Shown here one piece after another: positions 53,810-63,403 of a stretch of 64,000 nt of DNA. Source of the stretch: an uncultured Flavobacteriaceae bacterium (GTDB taxonomy: Bacteria; Bacteroidota; Bacteroidia; Flavobacteriales; Flavobacteriaceae); NCBI GenBank assembly GCA_947486785.1, contig CANKUU010000008.1:1-64000 (forward strand). The letters run 5' to 3'. Below the pieces are notes generated by a model. That model was not told where the DNA came from and made no database searches. It saw only the letters and a list, made by a program, of their open reading frames with translations. Every line of letters starts with the position of its first letter. Positions within the stretch are counted from its first letter, which is position 1. Both the position numbers and the translations under genes were made by a program.

Positions 53810-54802
53810 ATGAAAATTTTTAGTATCAATCAAATAAATGACCTTGTAAAGGGTGAATTAATAGGAAATACTGATCAAAAAATAACTGGTCCGGAAGAAA
53901 TTTCAAAAGCCCAAGTACAACACATCACCATTATTGGAAGTGTTAAGTACCTTTCTAGTTGGAAAAAATCTAAAGCATGTGCAGCAATTGTAAATGCTAA
54001 TTTAGATGTAGAACCAGGTGAAAACCGCGCAATTATTAAGGTAAAGAATGCAGATTTAGCAATGGCCAAAATATTAGAAGCATATCAATTACAAGCTCCA
54101 ATATTTGATGTCGATATTCATCCAACGGCTGTAATCCACGAAACGGCAAGTATTGGTAATGGTTGTAAGATTGGTGCAAATGTCTATGTAGGCAAAGATG
54201 TAATTTTAGCTGATGAAGTTATTCTTTACCCTAACGTGACTATTTTAGACGAAACGGTTATTGGGCGAGCCACTACAGTATGGCCAGGTTCGGTGATAAG
54301 AGAACGCTGTACTATTGGTAGCGATTGTATTTTTCACAACAACGTAAGTATTGGTGCTGATGGCTTTGGGTATAGACCGAGCGATGATGGTCGTGGTTTA
54401 GTTAAGATACCGCAAATAGGTACTGTAATTATAGGTAATGATGTTGAAATAGGAGCAAACTCATGCGTAGATCGCGGAAAATTTAGCGCAACTATTATTG
54501 GTGATAATTGCAAAATAGATAACCAAGTCCAAATTGCACACAACTGCGTTTTAGGCCGATCATGTATTATGGCGGGTCATAGTGGGTTGGCAGGTTCTGT
54601 AACTTTAGGAGATGGTGTTATTATTGGAGGTAGTGCATCGATAAAAGATCACACTACAATTCATTCAGGGGCTACTATAGGTGCAGGTTCGGGCGTGTTA
54701 AACGATATTGCAGCAGGCAAAACAGTTTTAGGGTACCCAGCACAAGATTCACGAGAAACCCTTAAGCAATGGGTGATGATGCGAAAATTAACAAAAAAAT
54801 AA
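53810..54802 (+). CDS. lpxD: UDP-3-O-(3-hydroxyacyl)glucosamine N-acyltransferase
   Basis: 330 residues. N-terminal uridine-binding domain (1-100), then a left-handed beta-helix of hexapeptide repeats (about 105-300: [28 protein letters not shown]...), catalytic His in [23 protein letters not shown] (about 245) and a C-terminal helix. Third step of lipid A synthesis. Flavobacteria often have a second shorter lpxD-like gene near lpxC-fabZ; this one is alone in this window, so whether it is the main or an extra copy is undecided. Confidence 0.93.
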   Translation: MKIFSINQINDLVKGELIGNTDQKITGPEEISKAQVQHITIIGSVKYLSSWKKSKACAAIVNANLDVEPGENRAIIKVKNADLAMAKILEAYQLQAPIFDVDIHPTAVIHETASIGNGCKIGANVYVGKDVILADEVILYPNVTILDETVIGRATTVWPGSVIRERCTIGSDCIFHNNVSIGADGFGYRPSDDGRGLVKIPQIGTVIIGNDVEIGANSCVDRGKFSATIIGDNCKIDNQVQIAHNCVLGRSCIMAGHSGLAGSVTLGDGVIIGGSASIKDHTTIHSGATIGAGSGVLNDIAAGKTVLGYPAQDSRETLKQWVMMRKLTKK

Positions 54803-54964
54803 GCTATTGCAGCTTCAAAAAAAAGCCAAATAATAGCGCTTGTTAAGTTAGTGTTCTCTTAAACCACTGTTAATGTATGCATTACAGTAGCAGAATTGAA
54901 ACTCAAAATATCATCAAAAAATAAATATAACTTTCAAAAGTTTAAAATTTTAACAATTAAATAC

Positions 54965-54972
54965 TATCTTTG
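54965..54972 (+). promoter_or_regulatory. -7 element of the cold-shock gene
   Basis: TATCTTTG matches TAnnTTTG. Transcription would begin near 54978, leaving about 24 bases of AT-only leader before the ATG at 55002; no long cold-shock 5' leader is present. Confidence 0.55.
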
Positions 54973-55001
54973 AACTTTAATAATTAATAATTTTTAGTAT
55001 T

Positions 55002-55196
55002 ATGAGTAAAGGAACAGTAAAATTCTTCAACGATTCCAAAGGTTATGGTTTCATCACTGAAGATGGTTCGAACGAAGATCATTTTGTACACATTTCTGGC
55101 TTAATCGATGAAGTTCGAGAAGGTGATGTTGTAGAATTTGAACTACAACAAGGTAAAAAAGGATTGAACGCCGTTAATGTGAAAGTAATTGACTAG
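55002..55196 (+). CDS. Cold-shock domain protein
   Basis: 64 residues, one cold-shock domain: KGTVKFFNDSKGYGFIT (RNP1 region KGYGFI) and DHFVHISGL (RNP2 region). Binds single-stranded RNA and DNA and melts secondary structure. Length and motifs equal the CspA family. Single gene ending at a strong terminator. Confidence 0.95.
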   Translation: MSKGTVKFFNDSKGYGFITEDGSNEDHFVHISGLIDEVREGDVVEFELQQGKKGLNAVNVKVID

Positions 55197-55224
55197 GTAG
55201 GTATTAAACTTTTTTAAAGCATAG

Positions 55225-55258
55225 AGCCTTGACATTTTTGTCAGGGCTTTTTTTTTTT
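55225..55258 (+). terminator. Terminator of the cold-shock gene
   Basis: AGCCTTGACA (55225-55234) and TGTCAGGGCT (55239-55248) form a 10-bp stem with one T-G pair and a 4-base loop, followed by a run of more than ten T. Located about 30 bases after the stop. Confidence 0.93.
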
Positions 55259-55375
55259 GCAAATAATTCAACCGTCAATGCACAAAAAATGATATTCTAA
55301 CTACTTGCAATAAAATGCATTGTTATGCGTTCTATACAAACTTTAATACTTGTGTAAAAAATAATCTATAATATT

Positions 55376-55471
55376 ATGATCACCTTTTTTAGTATTCTTT
55401 TTGTTTTGGTTGTTGTAAATATTGCTTTTTTAAAGTTTAGCTCATTAGAGATAGACAACAATGACAACTAA
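55376..55471 (+). CDS. Putative 31-residue single-span membrane peptide
   Basis: ATG at 55376 opens a 31-codon frame: MITFFSILFVLVVVNIAFLK, then a short polar tail SSLEIDNNDN before TAA. The composition, one 18-residue hydrophobic helix followed by an acidic tail, is that of a small membrane protein, and similar MITFF-starting mini-proteins are known to me from other flavobacteria. No expression evidence and no clear promoter; too short for usual gene callers. Confidence 0.45.
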   Translation: MITFFSILFVLVVVNIAFLKFSSLEIDNNDN

Positions 55472-55619
55472 ATGTATATCACATCAGTTGTTTAGTTTAC
55501 TGCCTTATAACAAAAGTTTCTCTGCAATAAACACAAATTTTAATGGTCTGGTCATTTCAAATTTTCTCCTTTTTCTATAAAATATACTAGCGGTGTTTTA
55601 GGTAAATATGATTCATATT
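55472..55619. other. Short interval with nothing recognised
   Basis: Between the small membrane peptide and the terminator of the PPIase gene no coding or structural feature is supported. Confidence 0.35.
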
Positions 55620-55655
55620 AAAAAACTCCCTTCCAGTAGATCTGAAAAGGAGCTT
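55620..55655 (-). terminator. Terminator of the PPIase gene
   Basis: On the minus strand CTCCTTTTCAG pairs with CTGGAAGGGAG (plus-strand 55626-55636 and 55642-55652) with two G-U pairs and a 5-base loop, followed by TTTTTT (complement of 55620-55625). Placed about 25 bases after the gene's stop codon. Confidence 0.82.
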
Positions 55656-55677
55656 AAAAAATAAATGTATTTTACAA

Positions 55678-56610
55678 CTAGCTTACACCCATCAATTCTA
55701 CATCAAATATTAAAGTCGCGTTAGGAGGAATAACACCACCAGCACCAGCACTACCGTAACCCAAGTCTGAAGGAATAACAAAACGAGCTTTATCACCTAT
55801 TTGTAATAATGAGATTCCTTCATCCCATCCCTTTATTACTTGACCCACTCCTAGCTGAAAATCTATGGGTTGATTTCTCTTATATGACGAATCAAAAACT
55901 TGACCATTTAACAAAGACCCTTCGTAATGTACAGAGACTTTACAACCAGTTTCAGCTTTTGCGCCACTCCCTTTTTGAATTATCTTATAACGTAAACCAC
56001 TTTCTGTTTTTTCAAAACCTGCAGCAACTTTCTCTAAGGCTTTCTCTTGTTTAGCTCTTTCTTCGGCCATACGATCAGCACCTGCCGCTTTAAAGGTTTC
56101 AAACGCTTTAAGCGCATCCCAGCTTTCCGCTTCGGCACCCACTCTTAAAATATCTAAGCTTTCAATAAGATCGCCCTGAGCTATGGCGTCTACTATATCT
56201 TGACCAGTAACTACATGACCAAAAACAGTATGCTTGTTATCTAACCAAGGTGTTGCAACATGGGTAATAAAAAACTGACTGCCATTGGTAGCGGGACCTG
56301 CATTTGCCATAGAAAGAACTCCAGGACCTTCGTGTGTTAATTCGGGATGAAATTCATCATCAAACTTATAACCAGCATCTCCTGTTCCTGTGCCTAATGG
56401 GCAACCACCTTGCACCATAAAATCAGGAATTACCCTATGAAACTTTAAACCATTATAGTATGGTTCGCCTGCTGCTTTTGCCGTATTTTTTTGTTTACCT
56501 TCTGCCAAGGCAACAAAATTACCTACGGTACCAGGTGTTTTATCATGTGTTAACTTTACTACTATTTCTCCTTTTGAAGTATTGAATTTTGCGTAAATTC
56601 CGTCTTGCAT
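55678..56610 (-). CDS. Cyclophilin-FKBP fusion peptidyl-prolyl isomerase
   Basis: 310 residues joining two unrelated prolyl isomerase folds. Residues 1-165 are a cyclophilin ([42 protein letters not shown]), residues about 205-310 an FKBP ([59 protein letters not shown]). A charged helical linker (about 170-205) connects them. No signal peptide, so cytosolic folding catalyst. Known as a flavobacterial arrangement. Own promoter and terminator. Confidence 0.94.
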   Translation of the reverse strand: MQDGIYAKFNTSKGEIVVKLTHDKTPGTVGNFVALAEGKQKNTAKAAGEPYYNGLKFHRVIPDFMVQGGCPLGTGTGDAGYKFDDEFHPELTHEGPGVLSMANAGPATNGSQFFITHVATPWLDNKHTVFGHVVTGQDIVDAIAQGDLIESLDILRVGAEAESWDALKAFETFKAAGADRMAEERAKQEKALEKVAAGFEKTESGLRYKIIQKGSGAKAETGCKVSVHYEGSLLNGQVFDSSYKRNQPIDFQLGVGQVIKGWDEGISLLQIGDKARFVIPSDLGYGSAGAGGVIPPNATLIFDVELMGVS

Positions 56611-56696
56611 TTTGTGCTTATTTTAATGAGCGGCAAAGATAATCAAAATTGTTAGGAGTTTTAAGTTTGCAAATTTTGAATACCAGTCTATTAAAA

Positions 56697-58085
56697 TTAT
56701 TTTTTATTTTTAGTTACTATGCCATACTTGTCAAACAAATAAATTAGGCTTGTCATTGCTGCTGAACCCAGCTCTAACTCTCTGCGATTAATATGTTCAA
56801 AAGTATCACTTTCTGAATGATGATGATCGAAGTATCTTTGCGAATCTGGTCGTAAACCCGCTAAAACTATTTGTTTTGTTTTTAACGGACTAATATCGGC
56901 TCCTGAGAAACCTTTTACAAATAGATGAAGGTTATAGGGTTCAAAAAGTTTTTGCCAACTTTTAACCTGATCTAAATTCTCTTCTGTAGAATCAAAAGAA
57001 AAACCTCTGGGTGTAAAACCTCCACTATCACTCTCTAGTGCAAAAACATGATTCTCATTATTTGCTTTAGCAATTTCTGCATATTTTAAACCGCCACGCA
57101 AGCCGTTTTCTTCATTCATAAAAAGAACCACTCGTAAGGTTCTTTTTGGCTTATACCCTATTTTTTTAAAAATTCTAAGTACATCCATACTCTGTACACA
57201 ACCAGCCCCATCATCATGAGAACCATCTCCTAAATCCCAAGAATCTAAATGTCCGCCTACTACCATTATTTCATTAGGATACGTTGTTCCTTTAATCTCA
57301 CCTATTACATTGAACGATTCTACTTCGTTTAGTTGTTTACAGTTTAGTTTAAAGAAAAAATTAATATCTGGATTTAATCGTAGTGTTGCACTTAACAAAT
57401 CTGCACCATTAGTACTAATTGCAGCCGCAGGTATACGTTCTGCCTCTGGTGTATCGCCATAACTCATGCCTCCTGCATGTGGATAATCGTCTAATTTCAA
57501 ATTCATAGAACGCACAATAACACCCAGGGCTTCGTACTTACCAGCTTCGGCAGCACCTTGCCCCCGTTGGTCAACAGCATCAGAATAGGCTTCAAAGGTA
57601 TTAATTAGTTTGGGGTTCATTGGTCTATTAAAAAAGACAATTTTTCCTGAAATTTTTTCCTTCCCTAAAATTTTTAGTTCCTCAATACTTTGCACCTCAA
57701 CAACCTTGGCTTTAATACCTCTACCCGTGGTTGCCACAGAACCACCTAGTGCACAAATAGGCATATTACTTGTTACTCCAGGAGCTGTTTCTAAATAAGC
57801 AAATTCGGGGGTACCCCTTACCCACTTTGGCACCATTACTGGCTGTAGCCAAACACGGTCTAGACCCAATGCATCTAATTGCGATTTAGTATATTCTATT
57901 GCTTGCTGTGCCTGCACCGAACCAGACAATCTTCCACCAATTTGATTAGATAAATAATTAAGCCAATTATACGCTTTACCCTCTTCTAAGGCTGCATCAT
58001 AAACTGAACGAATTACTTTTTCATCCTCTTGTTGACCTAATGCTTGAATACATATAAATAATAGCATTATACCTAACTTTTTCAT
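56697..58085 (-). CDS. Secreted M28 family aminopeptidase
   Basis: 462 residues, signal peptide ending near ALGQ (about residue 18). A PA (protease-associated) insertion at about 130-240 precedes the catalytic core: GGHLDSWDLGDGSHDDGAGCVQSM (zinc His and bridging Asp), MNEENGLRGGLKYAE (catalytic and metal Glu), ALESDSGGFTP and the last His in YFDHHHSESDTFEHI. Resembles the plasma glutamate carboxypeptidase type. Releases N-terminal residues in the periplasm. Overlaps the upstream PPK2 gene by four bases (ATGA). Confidence 0.92.
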   Translation of the reverse strand: MKKLGIMLLFICIQALGQQEDEKVIRSVYDAALEEGKAYNWLNYLSNQIGGRLSGSVQAQQAIEYTKSQLDALGLDRVWLQPVMVPKWVRGTPEFAYLETAPGVTSNMPICALGGSVATTGRGIKAKVVEVQSIEELKILGKEKISGKIVFFNRPMNPKLINTFEAYSDAVDQRGQGAAEAGKYEALGVIVRSMNLKLDDYPHAGGMSYGDTPEAERIPAAAISTNGADLLSATLRLNPDINFFFKLNCKQLNEVESFNVIGEIKGTTYPNEIMVVGGHLDSWDLGDGSHDDGAGCVQSMDVLRIFKKIGYKPKRTLRVVLFMNEENGLRGGLKYAEIAKANNENHVFALESDSGGFTPRGFSFDSTEENLDQVKSWQKLFEPYNLHLFVKGFSGADISPLKTKQIVLAGLRPDSQRYFDHHHSESDTFEHINRRELELGSAAMTSLIYLFDKYGIVTKNKK

Positions 58086-58966
58086 TTCTTCTCGTTTTTT
58101 AAATCAGATTTATAAATTTCTAAATTAGCTTTTATTTTGGCGGGCAGCTCGGGTTCTTTAATATCTTTAAGTTTTTTTAACGCTTCTAATAGAATTGACG
58201 CAACAATAACTCTTGCTGCCTTTTTGTTATCTGCAGGAATTATATACCAAGGAGCATGAGCTTTTGAAGTAGCATTAATGGCATCTTCATAACATTGTTG
58301 ATACACATTCCAAAGTTTACGTTCTTTAAGGTCTCCTGGTGAAAATTTCCAATTTTTATCTTGCAAACGTAGTCGTCTTAATAAACGAAGCCTTTGTTCT
58401 TCTTTAGATAAATGTAAAAAGAACTTAAAAATTAAAGTACCATTTTGAGCTAGGTGCTCTTCAAAATCATTAATCTGTTTAAAGCGCTTGTCCCAAAAAT
58501 TTTGATCAATATCTGACACCTCATAGATACCCGGAAGATGTTCTCCTAAAATATATTCTGGATGTACCCTTGTAACTAAAACATTTTCATAGTGTGTTCT
58601 ATTAAAAACTCCAAATTTTCCTTTCGCTGGTAATGCAATATAGTGCCTCCATAGATAATCATGCTTTAGCTCTAACGCTGTGGGCACCTTAAAACTATGA
58701 ACCACAATGCCGTGAACATTAAAATGTTTAAAAACCTCTCGAATGAGGCTGTCTTTACCTGCGGTATCCATACCTTGTAAACAAACAAGAACGCTATATT
58801 TACCATGAGCATATAGCGTATTCTGTAAATCTCCAAGTTGCCTGCGCACTTGTTTTAAGTGCTTTTTTAGTTCTTTATCACTCGTATTTAAATTTAGGTT
58901 GGTATCAAAATCTGACAGTTTTACCGCTTCAGTTACTTTAAATTGACTTTGTTTTACATTGATCAT
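58082..58966 (-). CDS. Polyphosphate kinase 2 family protein
   Basis: 294 residues, single PPK2 domain. Walker A GMDTAGKDS (65-73), Walker B region GVFNRTHYENVLVTRVHPE, and lid RLQDKNWKFSPGDLKERKLW with the arginines. Length and the KFS-PGDL-x-ER block are those of class III or class I PPK2, which use polyphosphate to phosphorylate AMP/ADP or nucleoside diphosphates; class cannot be settled by eye. Cytoplasmic. Translationally coupled to the M28 peptidase gene, although a metabolic link is not obvious. Confidence 0.93.
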   Translation of the reverse strand: MINVKQSQFKVTEAVKLSDFDTNLNLNTSDKELKKHLKQVRRQLGDLQNTLYAHGKYSVLVCLQGMDTAGKDSLIREVFKHFNVHGIVVHSFKVPTALELKHDYLWRHYIALPAKGKFGVFNRTHYENVLVTRVHPEYILGEHLPGIYEVSDIDQNFWDKRFKQINDFEEHLAQNGTLIFKFFLHLSKEEQRLRLLRRLRLQDKNWKFSPGDLKERKLWNVYQQCYEDAINATSKAHAPWYIIPADNKKAARVIVASILLEALKKLKDIKEPELPAKIKANLEIYKSDLKNEKK

Positions 58967-59128
58967 GTGTAAAAGATAAAATTTTTTATCGATGAAAGGT
59001 TTAAAACGTTAAAAAAAGTAGCAATTTATCTCCATAAAAAAACACTTCAACCAAAATACTATAGAAGCAGGGTGAGCTGTCGAAAAAATATGCTCAAAAC
59101 AACGATATCTTCTAATTTTACCAATGAA

Positions 59129-59153
59129 TATGATCATAGTATTTTTGATCAAA
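59129..59153 (+). promoter_or_regulatory. -7 element with paired GATC palindromes
   Basis: TATTTTTG (59140-59147, TAnnTTTG) is flanked by two perfect 10-bp palindromes: TATGATCATA (59129-59138) and TTTGATCAAA (59144-59153), the second overlapping the -7 element. They are centred 15 bases apart and lie just upstream of the ATG at 59164. The layout suggests an operator for a dimeric regulator, but this is inference from symmetry alone. Confidence 0.45.
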
Positions 59154-59163
59154 TCTAACATTT

Positions 59164-59868
59164 ATGAAGAAACGATACTTTATGTTCTGTTTTGCGATAC
59201 TATGTCTCTTTCCTTCCTTTACTCCTAGTGAAGCTTGTAGTTATTTAGATTCGAATATGACATATGTTCAAACTCAGACAAACAAAGCTATTGAAGATCA
59301 TAGTATAGATAAAGCTAAGTTTTACATTTATAAGGCCATAAAAACGATTCAAAAATCATCAACAAAAATTAGCGAATGTGGATGTAAAGATGCTGAAGAT
59401 AACATCTTAAAAAGTTTACTAAATTTAAAAGCGGCCGCTAGAGCTAAATCTATAAACGGTTCTAAAACTTTACTTAAAGAATCATTACAAAACATATACA
59501 AAGCTTTGAGTAACATTGCGAAACATGAAAACCATGATTACGCCTTAGTATCAAAAGAGCTTAAAATGGAAAATTCTATTTCGAATCAAAGGAAAAGCTA
59601 TATTTCAAAATATAGTACTGCTGAGTTGCATAGAAAAATAGATATCTCTTTACAGAAATTTGAAGCATCTTTAAATGTTGTGGTGGACTCCCTAAATTGT
59701 ATCGATGCATACAAATTTACAAAAAGGGTGTTTGAAGAATGTGAAAAAGAACTCTTAAAAAACAACCTCTCTGAAGGTAAAAAATACTATAATCTAAAGA
59801 CACAGCAAATAGCTAGTGAAGCTTTATCTCGATTAGGTAATTGCGAAAACCAAAAGGCAAATAACTAA
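59164..59868 (+). CDS. Secreted helical protein of unknown function
   Basis: 234 residues with a signal peptide (hydrophobic 6-18, processing near SEAC; a lipobox is not convincing). The mature part is predicted almost entirely helical, rich in Lys and Ser, with two similar stretches (about 40-105 and 150-225) each containing a lone-cysteine pair context (SECGCKDAEDNILK; NCIDAYKFTKRVFEECEK). I know no family for it. Possibly a periplasmic helical-repeat protein. Alone on its strand between PPK2 and the NtrC-type gene. Confidence 0.7.
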   Translation: MKKRYFMFCFAILCLFPSFTPSEACSYLDSNMTYVQTQTNKAIEDHSIDKAKFYIYKAIKTIQKSSTKISECGCKDAEDNILKSLLNLKAAARAKSINGSKTLLKESLQNIYKALSNIAKHENHDYALVSKELKMENSISNQRKSYISKYSTAELHRKIDISLQKFEASLNVVVDSLNCIDAYKFTKRVFEECEKELLKNNLSEGKKYYNLKTQQIASEALSRLGNCENQKANN

Positions 59869-59888
59869 ATTTGCCTATATAAAATAAG

Positions 59889-61052
59889 CTATTTACTAGC
59901 AAACAACTTTACATCTTCTTCAGATACTTCCGCTCCACCTAAAATAATTAAGCGCTCTACAACATTTCGCAGCTCTCTAATATTTCCGGTCCAGTCGTAT
60001 GCCTTTAGCAATTTAATAGCACTGCTTGAAAAAGTTTTTTTAGCCATACCCTGTTCACTTATAATTTTATTTGTGAAATGTTGTATTAAAATGGGTATAT
60101 CATCTCGCCGATCATTTAAAGCAGGAACCTTTATCAATATAACCGCAAGTCTATGATATAAATCTTCTCGAAATCTACCAGCTTCTATCTCCTTTTTTAA
60201 GTCCTTATTTGTTGCAGCAACTACGCGTACATTCACTTTAATATCTTTATCAGAACCAACTCGAGATATTTTACTTTCTTGTAATGCTCTTAAAACTTTA
60301 GCTTGGGCAGACATACTCATGTCTCCTATTTCATCTAAAAATAGAGTACCTTTATTTGCCGCTTCAAATTTACCTGCCCTATCTTTTACTGCGGAGGTAA
60401 AAGCACCTTTAACGTGACCAAACAATTCACTTTCTATTAGCTCAGATGGTATTGCTGCGCAATTAACTTCAATAAAAGGACCATTACTTCTAGCGCTTTT
60501 CTCATGTATCCAATGGGCTACCAATTCTTTACCTGTACCGTTAGAGCCAGTAATAAGAACACGCGCGTCTGTTGGCGCCACTTTCTCGATCATATTTTTG
60601 ATTGATTCTATTTCAGGACTTTCACCAACCATTTCATAAGATTTACTAACTTTTTTCTTTAAATTTTTATTCTCAACAACCAGTTCTTTGCGATCAAGTG
60701 CATTACGAACTGTTGTTAAAAGTCGATTCAAATCTGGCGGTTTAGAAATATAATCAAAAGCACCCGCTCGCATGGTACCTACAGCAGTATCAAGATCGCC
60801 ATGGCCAGATATCATAATAAATGGCACTTCTGGTTTTATTTTTCTTGCAGCTTCTAAAACCTCAATACCATCCATTTTAGGCATTTTAATATCACAAAGC
60901 ACCAAATCATAATCATTATTCTTAACAGCTTCAAGTCCTTTTAAACCATCTTCTGCTTCTTCTAAATGATAGGTTTCACTCTCCTCTGAAAGAATTTTAA
61001 CTAAAACTCTCCGGATAGCTGCTTCATCTTCAATAACTAATATCTTTGACAT
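59889..61052 (-). CDS. NtrC-type response regulator lacking a DNA-binding domain
   Basis: 387 residues. Receiver domain 1-118 (acidic VIEDE 6-10, phosphoacceptor Asp54, Lys104 in SKPP), then a sigma-54 AAA+ domain (about 140-370): Walker A GSNGTGKE 169-176, Walker B TLFLDE 236-241, GNIRELRN 357-364. The chain stops soon after, so the usual C-terminal Fis helix-turn-helix is missing. The sigma-54-contact loop reads GAFTSA (216-221) instead of GAFTGA. It must reach its promoters from solution or through a partner, or do something else. No kinase gene adjoins. Confidence 0.9.
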   Translation of the reverse strand: MSKILVIEDEAAIRRVLVKILSEESETYHLEEAEDGLKGLEAVKNNDYDLVLCDIKMPKMDGIEVLEAARKIKPEVPFIMISGHGDLDTAVGTMRAGAFDYISKPPDLNRLLTTVRNALDRKELVVENKNLKKKVSKSYEMVGESPEIESIKNMIEKVAPTDARVLITGSNGTGKELVAHWIHEKSARSNGPFIEVNCAAIPSELIESELFGHVKGAFTSAVKDRAGKFEAANKGTLFLDEIGDMSMSAQAKVLRALQESKISRVGSDKDIKVNVRVVAATNKDLKKEIEAGRFREDLYHRLAVILIKVPALNDRRDDIPILIQHFTNKIISEQGMAKKTFSSSAIKLLKAYDWTGNIRELRNVVERLIILGGAEVSEEDVKLFASK

Positions 61053-61218
61053 GTGTATTTATTCTTTTAAATTATATTTTAAATCTGGCTACTTCAAAAA
61101 TAGTACAAAACGTGTTTTTATTTTGGTATCTAAAAAGTGAAACTCAAATTTAATCTTTGCTTTTAGATCATACTTCAACTACTTAAAAAAAAGACCCAAT
61201 TATATATTTTTGAACGCT

Positions 61219-62064
61219 CTAGTTTTTATACATATGAACATCTCTTTGAGGAAAAGGAATAGAAATATTATGAGCTCTAAATTTTGCATCGATCATATAT
61301 CTCATCTCACTTTTTGTTTTTGGATCACTAAAACTATCCGTTATGTAATAGTTTAAAGAGAACATCAGTGCCGAGTCTCCAAAATCTTCAAATAGAACAA
61401 AAGGCTTCGGATTTTTTAACACATTTTTTTGTTCAGAAGCAACCTCTTTTAAAAGGCTTGTAACTAAATCTACATCACTACCATAAGCAACACCAATGTT
61501 TATAGATTCTCTTGTGGTCTTGTGGTTTTGCGTGTAGTTGTATATGCTATCTGTTAAAAACTTGTGGTTAGGTATTACAATTACTTTATCATCTCTTGTT
61601 AAAGCTCTTGTGGTTCTAAGTCTTATTTCAAAAACACGCCCAACCTTTTGCTCAACCTCTATTATGTCACCTACGTGCAAAGACTGATCCAAAATAATCA
61701 AAATTCCAGAAATGATGTCTTGAAATAAATATTGCAAAGCCAAACCAAGCCCAACAAATAAGGCCGCCGAGGCAGTTAATAGCAGGGTTAAATTTACACC
61801 CGAAGCGTGTAAAATAGCTACGACGACTAAAATGTAAAAAAGGTATTTTAAAAAAATAAAAATACTTTCAAACTTGTTTTTATCCTCCTCGGGTAACTTT
61901 ACTGCAACTATTTTATGAATAAGTTTTAACGCATAGGTTACCAAAAAAATCGCAAAAATAATTGCTAAGAAAGTACCTATGGTTACATGAGCTGTACTAC
62001 TATCATAAATTGAATAAGACAAAAAGTTTTTAATTGATAAAAGTATAGTATCTAGATTTTCCAT
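61219..62064 (-). CDS. Small-conductance mechanosensitive channel (MscS family)
   Basis: 281 residues. Three membrane helices (about 30-50, 70-90 and 95-115); TM3 has the glycine/alanine-rich pore pattern LTASAALFVGLGLALQYLFQDIISGI, followed by the beta domain (GDIIEVEQKVGRVFEIRLRTTRALTRDDKVIVIPNHKFLTDSIYNYT) and an alpha-beta C-terminal part. Releases solutes on hypo-osmotic shock. Two bases from the ABC permease gene upstream, same strand. Confidence 0.94.
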   Translation of the reverse strand: MENLDTILLSIKNFLSYSIYDSSTAHVTIGTFLAIIFAIFLVTYALKLIHKIVAVKLPEEDKNKFESIFIFLKYLFYILVVVAILHASGVNLTLLLTASAALFVGLGLALQYLFQDIISGILIILDQSLHVGDIIEVEQKVGRVFEIRLRTTRALTRDDKVIVIPNHKFLTDSIYNYTQNHKTTRESINIGVAYGSDVDLVTSLLKEVASEQKNVLKNPKPFVLFEDFGDSALMFSLNYYITDSFSDPKTKSEMRYMIDAKFRAHNISIPFPQRDVHMYKN

Positions 62065-62065
62065 C

Positions 62066-63403
62066 TTAGTATTTTAACCATTTAAAAATTTCCTTATAAC
62101 TTGGTTTTTTACCATACATTAAAATACCTACCCGATATATTTTAGCCGCCATCCAAACGATACCAATAAACGTCAATATCAGCAAAAAAATTGATGTTAC
62201 AACCTGCCAAATGGGCACCCCACCCTCGCCTAAGCCGTTAGGCAATCGCATTAACATAACAATAGGAGAGGTTAAAGGAAAAAGCGAAAAACCAACTGCA
62301 ATAGGCCCATGAGGATTGCTAAAAACAGAGAAGAACCCAACGTAAATAGCAAGCATTAAAGGTAATATAACAGGAAAAATAAATTGTTGTGTATCTGTTT
62401 CATTATCAACCGCAGCGCCTATTGCTGCATAAATGGAGCTATAAATTAAGTAGCCCAAAATAAAATAAATAAAGAAGAAAAAAATAAGCATACCCCATGG
62501 TACTTTGTAAATTTCTTTCGCATATTGTATTAGCTGACTATTGGACGGAATAGGGCTGTCTACATTTACACCCATATTTGCTGTTAAATCTGCGGTTGAA
62601 TTCATAGTTGCAGGATCAATTTTAAAAACAGCAAAAGCGACAAATAAAAGTAGCGAGGCAGAAATAATCCAAATTGCAAACTGTGTAATACCCGCCAAAG
62701 ATGTTCCTATGATTTTACCTAGCATTAATTGAAAAGGCTTTACTGAAGAAACGATTACTTCTATGATTCTACTGGTTTTTTCTTCGATAACACTTCGCAT
62801 CACAAATCCCCCATAGATAATAATAAACATCATAATTAAGTACCCAAAAGCACCACCAATGGCAACTTTAAGTTCATTAACACCCTTTAGGTTTTGTTCG
62901 CCATCAAAGGTTGAGGTCTGTATTTCAAAAGTATCTCCTATTTGAGCAAATTCTTCTGATGACACACCAAGTTTCTCGAGTTTACGCTGCCTTAATCGTT
63001 CTTGAAAACTATTTTCTATTCTAGATAATAATTGAGTGCTAGCAGCTTCTTTAGAATAGAAATATGCCTTTTCTGCTACAGTTTCTAAATTTTCTTCATC
63101 AGGTATATATAACAAGCCGTAAAATCCTAAATTAGCCGCTGAATCCTTTGCTGTTTCTAAATCAAGATTAGTGAAATGTATATAACCTACACTTTCTGTT
63201 GAAATGAAATCTTCAGAAAAATAATCGCTATTATTTAACACCGAAATGACATGTTTTTCGCTATCATTAAGTTTAGTGAGATAAGCAATTAATACTACCA
63301 TACCTACCATTAGTATCGGGCTCAAGAAAGTCATTACCACAAAAGACTTGTTACGAACTTTTGCTAAATACTCTCGTCTGATTATTAAACCTAGTTTATT
63401 CAT
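62066..63403 (-). CDS. ABC-2 type permease (NatB-like)
   Basis: 445 residues from ATG 63403 (MNKLGLIIRREYLAKVRNKSF), which overlaps the ATPase stop by eight bases; a frame extension to 63466 lies in the ATPase gene and is rejected. Membrane helix at about 25-45, a large extracytoplasmic domain (about 45-190), then five to six helices with VIEEKTSRIIEVIVSSVKPFQLMLGKIIG, the ABC-2/YhaP/NatB hallmark. Exports Na+ or a small molecule with its ATPase; true cargo unknown. Confidence 0.9.
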   Translation of the reverse strand: MNKLGLIIRREYLAKVRNKSFVVMTFLSPILMVGMVVLIAYLTKLNDSEKHVISVLNNSDYFSEDFISTESVGYIHFTNLDLETAKDSAANLGFYGLLYIPDEENLETVAEKAYFYSKEAASTQLLSRIENSFQERLRQRKLEKLGVSSEEFAQIGDTFEIQTSTFDGEQNLKGVNELKVAIGGAFGYLIMMFIIIYGGFVMRSVIEEKTSRIIEVIVSSVKPFQLMLGKIIGTSLAGITQFAIWIISASLLLFVAFAVFKIDPATMNSTADLTANMGVNVDSPIPSNSQLIQYAKEIYKVPWGMLIFFFFIYFILGYLIYSSIYAAIGAAVDNETDTQQFIFPVILPLMLAIYVGFFSVFSNPHGPIAVGFSLFPLTSPIVMLMRLPNGLGEGGVPIWQVVTSIFLLILTFIGIVWMAAKIYRVGILMYGKKPSYKEIFKWLKY

